Assembly: GCF_001279585.1 (NCBI RefSeq)
Contig: NZ_LGEC01000065.1
Span: forward strand, 62,001-126,000
Origin: Nocardiopsis sp. NRRL B-16309
GTDB lineage: Bacteria > Actinomycetota > Actinomycetes > Streptosporangiales > Streptosporangiaceae
Direction: 5' to 3'
Length of the DNA: 64,000 bases
Positions 48,479 to 57,421 of this stretch are shown in pieces. Position numbers and translations under genes: made by a program. Numbering within the stretch: the first letter of the stretch is position 1; every line of letters begins with the position of its first letter. Under the pieces are notes generated by a model. The model worked only from the letters and a program-made list of their open reading frames with translations. It did not search any database and was not told the origin of the DNA.

Positions 48479-51400
48479 TCAGTCCAGGTCGGACTCGGCC
48501 AGGAGGCGGGCGGCCGAGGACGGGTCCCGCAGGACGGCGGCCACCGCGTGGCGCCGGGACCACTGACCGGCCCGCCAGCACAGCGCCCGGGCCAGCCCCT
48601 CCGGGGTGGCCGCGTGGATCGTGCCGTCGCCCGCGTACCACTCGACCTCCACGCCGTCCACGGTGAGCGACGGGTGGTGCAGGTAGGTGCGGTCCGGCTC
48701 GTCGTCGGGCTCCAGGAAGAGCGCGGCCTCGTCGGGGACCGGGCGCAGCTGGCCGGTCGTGCCGATCTCCCCCGTCACGGCCTCCGAGGCCATGGCCAGG
48801 TCGAGCACGTCGGCGACCGCGTCGGCCGTGTCCGTGGGCGCCAGGACGAGCGGGCGGTCCTCCAGCAGCGGCAGGAGGTCCGGCGAGTCCAGCACCAGGG
48901 CGTCCTCGGCGTCGGCGACGACGATCGCGCCGCCGATCACGGCCCTGACCCGGGACGGCGGTGTGACCAGGTCGGTGTCGACCTCCGCCAGCGCCGCCCA
49001 CACGCGGCGCAGCGCGGCACGGTCCACGTGCCGGTCGGGGTCGGCCATCCGGGCGAGGAGGTCGTCCGGCCCGTCGGGGTCGGCGACCAGGTCGTCCAGG
49101 GTCCTGCGCACGCCCAGCGCGCGGGCGAACTCGGGATCGACGTCGGCGGGCACCACGTCGTAGAGCCCCGCCAGGGCGGTGTCGGCGTCGGCGGTGCGCA
49201 GTTCCACCGGGGCCCGGCCGCCGACCAGGGCCCGGGTGCGCAGCCACCACGCGGTGTAGGAGGGCACGTCGGCGACGCGGCCGTCGGGCAGGACGATGCG
49301 CGCGGGCGTGGTGACGGCCTCGCGCAGCGGGCCGCGGGAGAGCATCGCCAGGGCGCGCGGCCACTGGTCGTCGGCGATGTAGTCCAGGTCCACCACGCAC
49401 ACGAGCTCGGGCGCGACCGGCGGCAGGTCGGGGTCGCCCACGCGCTCCAGCATCTCGTCGGCCCAGTCCTCCAGCCCGTCGGGGCCGCCCTCGCCGGCGG
49501 CGCCGTCGAACTCGTCCACGAGGTCGTCGCCCAGCGCCGCGTCGTGGGCGCGCACGACGGTCAGCTCCCACAGGGCGCCGACCGCGCGCAGGGTCTCGGT
49601 GCCGTGCCGTTCCACCAGGTCCGCGTGGACCGTGCCGAACGGCGCGTCGTCCACGAGCAGTTCGGCCAGCGGCGCGCCGGGCACGAGCAGTTCGCCGGCC
49701 ACGGAGTAGCCGTCCTCGTCGTCGCGCAGGGCCAGCTCGGCCAGCCAGGGGGCGTCCGCGACGGTGGTGCCGGAGGCGGCCACCAGGTCCAGGACCGCCT
49801 CGGCGACCGGTTCGGGGTCCTCGGCGTCCAGGGAGTCGCGGACCGCCGCCTCGGTGCGCGGGTCCGCCAGGACGGCGGCCGCGCCGGCGTCGACCGCGCC
49901 CAGGCGGCGCAGCAGCGGGTGCACGGCCTCGGGGTGGACCACGCGCACGCCGAGCGCGGACAGGGCGGCGAGGGATTCGTGCGCCGAGGGCTCGGGGGCG
50001 GTGGCCCGCGCCTGCTCGGAGCGCTCCTCGGACGAGGGCGCGCCACGGGTGGACGAGTGGTCCCGGGCGTCGGCCGCGCGCTCCCAGTCGTCCGAGGGCA
50101 GGAGCAGGGAACGGGGTCCTCGCACGAGCCGCCCGTCGGCGAGCGGGACGGGCAGGGCGCCCAGTTCGTCGAGGTCGGCCCCGGCACCGCCCGCGTCCGC
50201 CAGGGCGGAGTACAGCTCGGCCCACCAGTGCGGCGGGCGGTCGGTGTCGGCGATGAGGTCGGCGAGGTCGGCCAGCCCGAGCCGGTGCACGCGCAGGGCG
50301 GCCAGCGCCGGGTGGCGGGGGCTCCAGGTCCCCGGCAGCAGCTGCGGGACGAGTTCGGCCAGGACCGCGGTCACCCCGGCCGCGCCGCCCGATCCGCCGG
50401 TGTCCAGCAGCACGGCGTCGCGGGGCGGGACGGGCGATCCCGCGGCGGTGACCAGGAAGGGCGTGTCCCGCAGGGGTTCGGCGACGCGGGCGCGGAAGGC
50501 GGCGTCGACCGCGCCGCCGCCGACCCGGGTGCCGGGCACCAGGTCCAGGGCCGCGCGCGCGTGGAATCCGCGCAGCAGGGCGCAGTAGGCGTCGGCCGCC
50601 TCCGCCAGCAGCTGGTCCGTGGCGGGTCCGGGCTGGACGGCGCGCCGGTCGCTGCCGAGCGGGAAGGTGCCGATGAGCACCGCGGGAAGGTCGAGTTCGG
50701 TGTCGGTGGGCGTGGGCGCGTGCACGACCCGGTCCACGTCGGCGGGCAGGGTCGCGAGCGCCCCGTCCTCGTCGACGGGGACGGCCCAGGTCAGCGTCCA
50801 GCCGGTCCGGCCGCGCTCCTCGGTGGGGCGGTCGGTGAGCAGGTCCGGGTCCAGGGAGCCGGAGCGGGTCAGCACGCGCCACAGGGTCGTCCGGGTGCCC
50901 TCGGCGTCGCGCAGCGTGGTGATGAGGTCGGCGTCGTCGGAGGACAGGTCCTGGCGGGTGACGACGCGTTCGGTGCCGTCCACGGCCACCTGGACCTCGG
51001 CCAGGCCGGGCAGGGCCAGAACGAGTGCCTCACCGGTGCGCTCCAGCAGCTCGCGGACGCGCTCGACGGTGGCCTCGTCGCGCAGGCGGAGCGTGACGAC
51101 GGTGTCGTAGTCGTCCGTGGGGCCGTCGGCGTCGCCGGGGAACGGCAGGCGGAGCATCGGGACGTGGCCCGAGCGCCGCCGCACCTCCTCGGCGAGGTCG
51201 GCGTGGGCGGTGCCGCCGGCCAGCAGGTCGGCGACCGCGGCGCGGGCCCGCTCGGCGTCGAAGCGCACGGCCGAGCCCCCGGAACGCACGGTGACGTCGT
51301 CACTCAGGGCCGCCACGGCGGAGAAGCCCACGCCGAACCGGCCGGCCGAGCCGTGGTCGTCGCGCTTGGTCGAGGCCCGCAGGGTGGCCAGCGACTCCAC

Positions 51401-51685
51401 GCCCTCCGCGGTCAGCGGTTCGCCCGTGTTGGCGGCGGTGAGGTCGGACCCGTCCAGGGACAGGCGCAGCCGTCCCGGCACACCGGCGCGGCGCGCCGCG
51501 TCGGCGGCGTTCTGGGCGAGTTCCACCACGACCCGGTCGCGGTAGCCGCCGAGGGCGAAGTCCTCCTCGGCGTTGGCGTCCTCGCGGAATCTCGCGGGGG
51601 CGTCGGCCCAGGCCGCGAGCACGCGTCTGCGCAGTTCGGCCGTGTTGTAGGGATCGATCCGCGAAGCGGTTACCGACTCGGCCAT
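48479..51685 (-). CDS. Sacsin/HSP90-like ATPase-domain protein
   Basis: A 1068-residue cytoplasmic protein with an N-terminal GHKL ATPase: VVVELAQNAADAARRAG is the N-box, and SAGRFGVGFSAVAALSD the lid glycine box, the order found in sacsin repeats and HSP90. The remaining ~850 residues are Ala/Leu/Asp-rich without known motifs. Large proteins of this type recur beside DUF3027 genes in actinobacteria; a chaperone-like role is suggested only by the fold. The ATG at 51685 has AGGAGGAG upstream. It is transcribed away from the DUF3027 gene's 3' end, 151 nt downstream of it. Confidence 0.8.
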   Translation of the reverse strand: MAESVTASRIDPYNTAELRRRVLAAWADAPARFREDANAEEDFALGGYRDRVVVELAQNAADAARRAGVPGRLRLSLDGSDLTAANTGEPLTAEGVESLATLRASTKRDDHGSAGRFGVGFSAVAALSDDVTVRSGGSAVRFDAERARAAVADLLAGGTAHADLAEEVRRRSGHVPMLRLPFPGDADGPTDDYDTVVTLRLRDEATVERVRELLERTGEALVLALPGLAEVQVAVDGTERVVTRQDLSSDDADLITTLRDAEGTRTTLWRVLTRSGSLDPDLLTDRPTEERGRTGWTLTWAVPVDEDGALATLPADVDRVVHAPTPTDTELDLPAVLIGTFPLGSDRRAVQPGPATDQLLAEAADAYCALLRGFHARAALDLVPGTRVGGGAVDAAFRARVAEPLRDTPFLVTAAGSPVPPRDAVLLDTGGSGGAAGVTAVLAELVPQLLPGTWSPRHPALAALRVHRLGLADLADLIADTDRPPHWWAELYSALADAGGAGADLDELGALPVPLADGRLVRGPRSLLLPSDDWERAADARDHSSTRGAPSSEERSEQARATAPEPSAHESLAALSALGVRVVHPEAVHPLLRRLGAVDAGAAAVLADPRTEAAVRDSLDAEDPEPVAEAVLDLVAASGTTVADAPWLAELALRDDEDGYSVAGELLVPGAPLAELLVDDAPFGTVHADLVERHGTETLRAVGALWELTVVRAHDAALGDDLVDEFDGAAGEGGPDGLEDWADEMLERVGDPDLPPVAPELVCVVDLDYIADDQWPRALAMLSRGPLREAVTTPARIVLPDGRVADVPSYTAWWLRTRALVGGRAPVELRTADADTALAGLYDVVPADVDPEFARALGVRRTLDDLVADPDGPDDLLARMADPDRHVDRAALRRVWAALAEVDTDLVTPPSRVRAVIGGAIVVADAEDALVLDSPDLLPLLEDRPLVLAPTDTADAVADVLDLAMASEAVTGEIGTTGQLRPVPDEAALFLEPDDEPDRTYLHHPSLTVDGVEVEWYAGDGTIHAATPEGLARALCWRAGQWSRRHAVAAVLRDPSSAARLLAESDLD

Positions 51686-51836
51686 GGTGTCTCCTCCTGC
51701 GCTGCGGGCACGGCCCGGCATGGTGCACCCCGGACGGGAGCGAGTGCGGTAGTCACGACCCTAGCCCACCGAGGAGGCCCCACGGGGTCGGGCCCGGCCG
51801 CCCGGCGTGCCCGCGCCCGGGAGGCGGCGCGGGCGC

Positions 51837-52652
51837 TCAGGAGTCGGAGGAGACCAGTTCCAGTTCGGCGGTGTCGTCGAACACGATGTGGTCGTAGCCC
51901 AGCTCGTCGACGACCGGCACCGCGGGGTCGTTCTTGGACACGGGGGTGCGGACCTCGGAGTGGGCGCCGCAGCCGTGGTCGAGCGAGACGACCTTGCCGT
52001 CGTCGGGCGCGTACTCGTTGGTGCACACACCGAACATCTGCCGCAGCTCACCGGCGAGCGGGGTGAGGAAACCACACGTGGCGCAGCGGGCGGGGGCGGC
52101 CGTGGCGATCGGGCTGCGCGGCCCGGACTCGCCGTTGTACCAGCGCTCCGCGGCCTGCTCGCGACCGGTCTCGGACAGGACCTGGCGTCGGCCCAGTCCC
52201 AGTTCCCACACCATCTGCTGGTCGACGCCCTCGGCGTCCAGCTCGCTGTCGGGGACCTGCGCGTAACCGGGGATGAGGCGCTCGTCGTCCTCCTCCACCG
52301 GCAGCAGGTCGCCCACGCCGACGTCGCCGGGGCGCAGGCGCTCCTTCCACGGCACCCAGTCGGGTGCGGTGAGGGCACCCTCGCCGGGCAGCAGGACGAC
52401 CTCGTTGACGGTGACGTCCTTGGCGCGCGAGGCGCGGACGACGGTGACGGCGTAGGTCCACCCGGGGTAGGCGGGGTCCAGGCAGGTGAAGTAGTGGGTG
52501 ACCAGGCGCGTGTCCTCGACCTCGGGGTCCAGGGGCGCACCGACCCATTCGGGTCGCCCGACCTCGGCAGCCACCGAGCGCGCCAGGTCCACCGCGTCGA
52601 TACAGGCCTTGTCCGGTGCAGGAGAACGTCGAGAAGGGCTCACGTTCCCCAT
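51837..52652 (-). CDS. DUF3027 family protein
   Basis: A 271-residue cytoplasmic protein of an actinobacterial family of unknown function. CATCGFLTPLAGELRQMFGV carries a CxxC that, with later Cys and His (VCTNEY, SLDHGCGAHSE), could form a zinc site. Other family segments are EWVGAPLDPEVEDTRLVTHY and GWTYAVTVVRAS. The ATG at 52652 is preferred; a GTG at 52658 or 52643 is possible. It probably forms an operon with the ATPase gene downstream. Confidence 0.82.
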   Translation of the reverse strand: MGNVSPSRRSPAPDKACIDAVDLARSVAAEVGRPEWVGAPLDPEVEDTRLVTHYFTCLDPAYPGWTYAVTVVRASRAKDVTVNEVVLLPGEGALTAPDWVPWKERLRPGDVGVGDLLPVEEDDERLIPGYAQVPDSELDAEGVDQQMVWELGLGRRQVLSETGREQAAERWYNGESGPRSPIATAAPARCATCGFLTPLAGELRQMFGVCTNEYAPDDGKVVSLDHGCGAHSEVRTPVSKNDPAVPVVDELGYDHIVFDDTAELELVSSDS

Positions 52653-52869
52653 TCTCACTGATCGCCGACACCGATTTGACCATAACGCGGGTCAAGGTTC
52701 GGCCGATACACCCTCTTGACGGAGTCTGGTGGCGGCCGTGCGGTGCGGCGACCGCCCTGGGATCCGGATCCGCGCGTCCGCCGTGTCACGTTCGTCCGCG
52801 CCGCCGTGTCAGAGGGGTGAGAGCGACGACGGGGGCGCGCACGGCGCCCCCACCACCGACGGAGGAACG

Positions 52870-54213
52870 ATGACGCGGAGCATGGCGGACACGACGGCGG
52901 TCGCCGGTCTGGCGAGCGGGGTCCGGGGCCGGGTGCTCCTGCCCGGCGACGCGGGGTTCGAGGAGGCCCGGCGGCCGTGGAACCGCGCGGTCGACCAGCC
53001 GGTGGCGGCCGTGGTCGAGGCCGCCGACGCCGACGACGTGGCCGCCGTGGTGCGCCACGCGCGCCGCGAGGGGCTGTCCGTGGCCGTCCAGCCGAACGGG
53101 CACGGCCCCTCCGGGGACACCGACGGCACGATCCTGCTGCGCACCGGGCGCCTGGACGGCGTCGAGATCCACGCGGCGGAGCGGTGGGCGCGCGTGGGCG
53201 CCGGCGCCGCGTGGGGGCCGGTCCTGGCGGCGGCGGCCCCGCACGGCCTGACCGGGCCCGCGGGCAGTTCACCGCTGGTCAGTGTGGTCGGGTACACGCT
53301 CGGCGGCGGCCAGGGCTGGTTCTCTCGGCGGCACGGACTGGCGGCGGACGGGGTCCGGGCCTTCGACGTCGTGACCGCGGACGGCCGACCGGCACGCGTG
53401 AGCGCCGACTCCTGCCCGGACCTCTTCTGGGCGCTGCGCGGTGGCGGCGGCGACTTCGCGGTCGTCACCGCCGTGGAGTTCGACCTCCTGCCCGTGGCGT
53501 CCCTCTACGGCGGCCGGATGCTGTGGGCGGGCCACCGCGCGGGCGAGGTGTTCGCGGCCTTCCGCGAGCTGACCGCGACGGCCCCGCCCGAGCTGAGCCT
53601 GTGGCTGACCCGGGCCGAGTTCCCCCAGTCCCCGCCGATGGTGGCCCTGGACGCGGCCTACGCGGGTTCGGCGGCCGAGGGCGCGGCCCTGCTCGGCCGC
53701 CTCGACCGCATCGCCGATCTCATCTCCGACCAGCGCGGCGCGATGTCCCCGGCCGACCTCGGCGACATCACCGGCGACCCCACCACGCCGGGGCCCTCAC
53801 TGTCCCGCACCGAGCTGCTCACGGGCCTGGACGCGGGAGTGGAGCGGGTGCTCACGACCGAACCCCTCGCCCCGGTCCTCAGCGTCCAGCTGCGGCATCT
53901 GGGCGGCGCGATGGCCGACCCCGCCACGGCCACGGGCCCGCACGGGCCGCTGACGGAGCCCTATCTCCTCTACACGGTCGGCCTCACCCCGTCGCCGGAG
54001 GCGGCCGCCGCGGTCGCCGCGCACCAGGCCGAGCTCGTACGGCGGCTCGGAGCGGCGGTGAGCGGACGCAAGCCCTTCACCTTCCTCGCGCCGGGCGAGA
54101 GCGTGCGGTCGGTGTTCCCGGAGGAGGCGCTGGCCCGGCTGCGCGGGATCAAACGCGACCGCGACCCGCGGGGCGTGATCCGCTCCAACTTCCCCGTGCT
54201 CGACGGCGTCTGA
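52870..54213 (+). CDS. FAD-binding (PCMH-type) oxidoreductase
   Basis: A 447-residue VAO-fold flavoenzyme. The FAD domain (about residues 40-210) has VAVQPNGHGPSGD with H78 as the likely covalent attachment site, GYTLGGGQGWFSRRHGL, and DLFWALRGGGGDFAVVTAVE. The C-terminus ends RDPRGVIRSNFPV, a BBE-like close. It is shorter than the flavoprotein at 9447 and lacks the YxN BBE motif seen there. The ATG at 52870 follows GGAGG. Next downstream is an ECF41-type sigma gene, whose family often controls an adjacent oxidoreductase. Confidence 0.82.
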   Translation: MTRSMADTTAVAGLASGVRGRVLLPGDAGFEEARRPWNRAVDQPVAAVVEAADADDVAAVVRHARREGLSVAVQPNGHGPSGDTDGTILLRTGRLDGVEIHAAERWARVGAGAAWGPVLAAAAPHGLTGPAGSSPLVSVVGYTLGGGQGWFSRRHGLAADGVRAFDVVTADGRPARVSADSCPDLFWALRGGGGDFAVVTAVEFDLLPVASLYGGRMLWAGHRAGEVFAAFRELTATAPPELSLWLTRAEFPQSPPMVALDAAYAGSAAEGAALLGRLDRIADLISDQRGAMSPADLGDITGDPTTPGPSLSRTELLTGLDAGVERVLTTEPLAPVLSVQLRHLGGAMADPATATGPHGPLTEPYLLYTVGLTPSPEAAAAVAAHQAELVRRLGAAVSGRKPFTFLAPGESVRSVFPEEALARLRGIKRDRDPRGVIRSNFPVLDGV

Positions 54214-54459
54214 TCCCCGGGCCCCCGACTCCGGCCCCGGACCCGGGGGGCTTCCGGCCAGGAGCCCAGGGCCGGAGGGCTTCCGGGCCCGAGGGCTTCC
54301 GGCTCCGGACTCCTACCCCCGGGGCTTCCGGCCCCGGAGCCGCCCCCGAGGCGCGAGCGCTTCCGGTTCCGGAGCCCGTACCCGGAGGGCGTCCGCGCCC
54401 CCGCACACCGCTGTCCGACCGCCCCGCGCACGGCGGGACACCACAAGGAAGGCTGACCG
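54214..54459. repeat. Gap with GGGCTTCCGG-type repeats
   Basis: Five or so copies of GGGCTTCCGG or GGCTTCCGGnnCCGGA lie between about 54245 and 54400. No gene; the ribosome binding site of the sigma factor gene (AAGGAAGG) ends the gap. Confidence 0.5.
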
Positions 54460-55344
54460 ATGAGGGATCAGGACTGGCTGGCCGCTCGGTTCGACGAACA
54501 CCGCTCCCACCTGCGTGCGGTGGCCCACCGGATCCTCGGGTCGGCCGCGGAGGCCGACGACGCGCTCCAGGAGGCGTGGCTGCGCGCCAGTGCGGCCGGC
54601 ACCGAGGGGGTGGACAACATCGGCGGCTGGCTGACGACCGTCGTCTCCCGGGTGTGCCTCAACATGCTGCGCTCCCGGGGGACGCGGCGGGAGGAGGCCA
54701 TCGACCCGCGGGAGCCGGCCGCCGACCCGGTCCTCACCCACGACGACGCCGTCGACCCCGAGCACGAGGCGCTCATGGCGGACTCGGTGGGCCTGGCCCT
54801 GCAGGTGGTGCTGGAGACCCTGACACCGGCCGAGCGCCTGGCGTTCGTCCTGCACGACATGTTCGCGGTGCCCTTCGACGAGGTCGGCCCGATCGTCGGC
54901 CGCTCCACGGCCTCGGCCCGCCAGCTCGCCAGCCGCGCGCGCCGCCGGGTGCGGGGAGCGGACGCGTCCCCCGGGGCCGACCGCGTCCGGCGCCGCCGGG
55001 TGGTCGACGCGTTCACGGCCGCCGCGCGCCACGGCGACTTCGACGCCCTGCTGACGGTGCTGGACCCCGAGGTCGTCCTGCGGGTGGACACCGGGGCGGC
55101 GCCGGTGCGCGTCTCGCGCGGCGCGACGGCCGTGGCCGAGCAGGCCGCCCGGTTCCGTGTCGGCGGGCCCGCCGCCGAGGTCCACCCGGTGCTGGTCGAC
55201 GGCGCGTCCGGGCTCCTGGTCACCAAGGACGGGATCCCGTACTCCGTCATGGCCTTCTCGGTGACCGACGACCGGGTGACGGGGATCGCGATCCTCGCCG
55301 ACCCGGGGCGGATTTCGCACCTGCGGCCGCCGGCGGCGGACTGA
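54460..55344 (+). CDS. ECF sigma factor, ECF41/SigJ-like with NTF2-like domain
   Basis: A 294-residue sigma factor. Sigma region 2 (HLRAVAHRILGSAAEADDAL, GGWLTTVVSRVCLNMLRSRG) and region 4 (LTPAERLAFVLHDMFAVPFD, GRSTASARQLASRARRRV) are followed by a SnoaL/NTF2-like domain of about 110 residues (VVDAFTAAARHGDFDALLTV). That domain acts as a built-in anti-sigma module in ECF41. Two conserved ECF41 motifs, WLPEP in the linker and DGGGK in the C-terminal domain, are not recognisable here (DPREPAADP; RVDTGAAPV). The ATG follows AAGGAAGG. The flavoprotein upstream is the likely target. Confidence 0.85.
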   Translation: MRDQDWLAARFDEHRSHLRAVAHRILGSAAEADDALQEAWLRASAAGTEGVDNIGGWLTTVVSRVCLNMLRSRGTRREEAIDPREPAADPVLTHDDAVDPEHEALMADSVGLALQVVLETLTPAERLAFVLHDMFAVPFDEVGPIVGRSTASARQLASRARRRVRGADASPGADRVRRRRVVDAFTAAARHGDFDALLTVLDPEVVLRVDTGAAPVRVSRGATAVAEQAARFRVGGPAAEVHPVLVDGASGLLVTKDGIPYSVMAFSVTDDRVTGIAILADPGRISHLRPPAAD

Positions 55345-55552
55345 GCGCGGGCGGGGCCGGAAGCGTGCTCGACCCGGGGGGAGGGGCGGGGCCGGAACTC
55401 CTCACCCGGAAGGCAGGGCGGCCTCCTGCCCGACCCACGGGGCAGGCCCGGACCGAAACCCGCCCCGGTCCACGGGTGGCCGTGGCCGAAACCGTCCTCG
55501 CCCATGGGAGAGGCGGGGCCCGAAGCACTCCCGGCCCCGCCTCCCCCAGCGG
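55345..55552. other. GC-rich convergent gap
   Basis: About 200 bases with imperfect GGGGCCGGAAC/GGGGCCCGAAGC repeats on both strands. It probably holds terminators for both flanking genes, though no single clean stem stands out. Confidence 0.35.
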
Positions 55553-55936
55553 TCAGGCCTCCAGATCGTCGGCGACCGCGCGCAGCACGGCCGCGATCTG
55601 GGCGGCCTCACGGCGTTCGGGATGCCGGCCCCGGCGGTAGCCGGTGGACAGGCCCTCCAACAGCTTGATGAGGTCCTCGGTGATGACGACCATCTCGTCG
55701 GGCTTCTTGCGCCGTGCCTTGACGACGGAGTGCTGGGTGTCGAGCAGTTTCACCTGGAGCGCCTGCGCGCCCTTGCGGCCCTCGGCCACGCCGAACTCCA
55801 CCCGCTGTCCCGGGGGGAGCGAGGTGGTGCCGGGAGGAAGGGAGGAGGAGTGCACGAAGACCTCGCCGCCGTCGTCCTGCGTGAGGAATCCGAAACCCTT
55901 GTCGCCGTCGTACCACTTGACCTTGCCGGTGGGCAC
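55553..55936 (-). CDS. Cold-shock domain protein with C-terminal extension
   Basis: A 127-residue protein. Residues 1-66 form a cold-shock domain with RNP1 KGFGFLT and RNP2 VFVHSS, which binds single-stranded RNA or DNA. The second half (MVVITEDLIKLLEGLSTGYR to the terminal AVLRAVADDLEA) is a predicted helical extension common in actinobacteria. The GTG at 55936 follows GAGG. It is monocistronic as far as can be seen. Confidence 0.92.
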   Translation of the reverse strand: MPTGKVKWYDGDKGFGFLTQDDGGEVFVHSSSLPPGTTSLPPGQRVEFGVAEGRKGAQALQVKLLDTQHSVVKARRKKPDEMVVITEDLIKLLEGLSTGYRRGRHPERREAAQIAAVLRAVADDLEA

Positions 55937-56491
55937 GTAGTGACCTCATGCTTTCACAGTAGGGAACCACGAGTTCCGTGAACGCTCTTTCTCGCGTTCC
56001 GTCATTCCCGCGGCGGCCCTTGGTTTCCATGGGTGGTCAACCAGGCTAGTGGGCGGACCGAAAGCCGTCCACGGCAATATCGCCGGTCAGCACGGGAACG
56101 AACGGAAGGCGTACGGCAGGGGCCCGGAGCCCGCCCCGGGTCCGGAGCCGGGCCCACGGGGCGAAACGCCAGAACGAGGCCCGGATGCGGCTCACCCGGA
56201 CCTCGTGACGCCGTCGGCGATCCCTGTCACCGCTGGGTGCGGAGTGTGGGACGGGACTCGGCGGAGAGACGGGACCGCCGACGACGCGTGTGGCACCCGG
56301 ACTGGCTGCCGGACACCCGTTCTGACGTGGCCACCTTCTCGGTGGCGGTGTAGGACCAGGACTACCCGGTTCGGCGCTCGGAAACGCCCGTTAACGGGCG
56401 GACCAGAAAAGGCTATTCCGAGCATTTAACAAATGATGACCCGCCTCGAGAAAGGGACGCCCGAGGCACGTGTCATCGCCCGCGACACGGG
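55937..56491. other. Long gap upstream of the cold-shock gene
   Basis: About 550 bases with no supportable gene; open frames on the plus strand give low-complexity peptides. It should contain the cold-shock gene promoter and a long leader region. The palindrome at 56385-56400 is annotated separately. Confidence 0.4.
56385..56400 (-). terminator. Palindromic hairpin CGCCCG-TTAA-CGGGCG
   Basis: A perfect 16-bp palindrome followed on the minus strand by TTT, 92 nt beyond the stop of the HAAS-domain gene. It forms a 6-bp stem with a TTAA loop and fits an intrinsic terminator; a protein-binding site is the alternative. Confidence 0.5.
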
Positions 56492-57256
56492 TCAGCCGGA
56501 CGTGCGGGCCGACCGCTCCTGCGCCCGTGCCGAGCGGAGCAGGCGCGGGTACAGCAGGAACACGCTCACCAGCGAGGCCAGTCCGAGACCGATGACACCG
56601 GTCGCGGGCAGCGACTCCTGGATGTAGCGGTCGATGAACTTGGCCTCCCCCGGCCACAGCGCCATCGCGACCGCGCACCCCAGCAGCGGCAGTCCGACCC
56701 CGATCCACTTGTCCAGCGGCGTCCACACCCGGCTGAGCACGATGAGCGCCGCGGCCAGCACCCACACGAACGCCAGGTTCCATCCCCAGGGCACGGTGAG
56801 CAGCAGCAGACCCAGGGCCGCCGCCTCCGGCCCGTGGTGGCGCACCACCATGCCCAGGCCGCGCAGTCCGCCGGCCGTCCTCGCCCGCCCGCCGACGGAC
56901 ATCTCCGTCTGCCCCGGGCCCTCCAGCAGCGACAGCAGTCCGTGGCTGGGGCCGCCCCGCCAGGGCGGCGGCGGCCGGTCGGCGTGCCGGGGCTTGGGCG
57001 GGATCATCTCGTTGTCCTCGAGGTCCAGGTCACGACCGCCGAAGTCCCGCTCCACCAGGTCCTGCGGGGTGCCGAGGCCGAGCAGGATCCTGCGGACGGT
57101 CTCCTCGTCGCGACCGGCCGCGGCACGCCGCGCCTCGATGCGGGAGCGCACCGTCGTGACGTAGGCCGTCCGCTCCCTCGCGGACACACGACCGTGCAAC
57201 ACCAGGGCGACCTCGGACAGATAGTCGAGTACCAATTGTTCCGAGCGCTGGGTCAT
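56492..57256 (-). CDS. HAAS-domain membrane protein
   Basis: A 254-residue protein. Residues about 5-75 (LVLDYLSEVALVLHGRVSAR, RRILLGLGTPQDLVERDF) match the HAAS pattern (LxxYLxxVxxxL ... GxPxxLxxxx), a domain often encoded beside PadR regulators. A linker with GGLRGLGMVVRHHG leads to four membrane helices. No PadR gene is nearby. The ATG at 57256 has no Shine-Dalgarno sequence; AATATGG just upstream may make it leaderless. It is divergent from the helicase-associated gene. Confidence 0.75.
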   Translation of the reverse strand: MTQRSEQLVLDYLSEVALVLHGRVSARERTAYVTTVRSRIEARRAAAGRDEETVRRILLGLGTPQDLVERDFGGRDLDLEDNEMIPPKPRHADRPPPPWRGGPSHGLLSLLEGPGQTEMSVGGRARTAGGLRGLGMVVRHHGPEAAALGLLLLTVPWGWNLAFVWVLAAALIVLSRVWTPLDKWIGVGLPLLGCAVAMALWPGEAKFIDRYIQESLPATGVIGLGLASLVSVFLLYPRLLRSARAQERSARTSG

Positions 57257-57408
57257 GACCCCATATTGGCCCACAATGACCTGGCTTTTAACCCCTTCTC
57301 CCCAATTCCGGTCGGTCATTCGCCGGTCGATACGGTCCGCACACGCGTGGCAGCGGAAGCCGCCCGGCCAGTACGGGGACTGGCGCGTCCCACGGTGCGG
57401 GCATCGCT

Positions 57409-57414
57409 TAGCGT
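57409..57414 (+). promoter_or_regulatory. Candidate leaderless -10 (TAGCGT)
   Basis: TAGCGT ends 7 nt before the ATG at 57422, with no Shine-Dalgarno sequence. Confidence 0.5.
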
Positions 57415-57421
57415 GGACTCG

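Noticed and set aside
48227..52066. 1279-codon open frame on the plus strand
   Set aside because: It is the reverse-complement shadow of the sacsin-like ATPase, with low-complexity composition and no ribosome binding site.
56049..56429. 126-codon frame in the gap upstream of the cold-shock gene
   Set aside because: No ribosome binding site, low-complexity Gly/Pro/Arg composition, and it crosses the palindrome at 56385.
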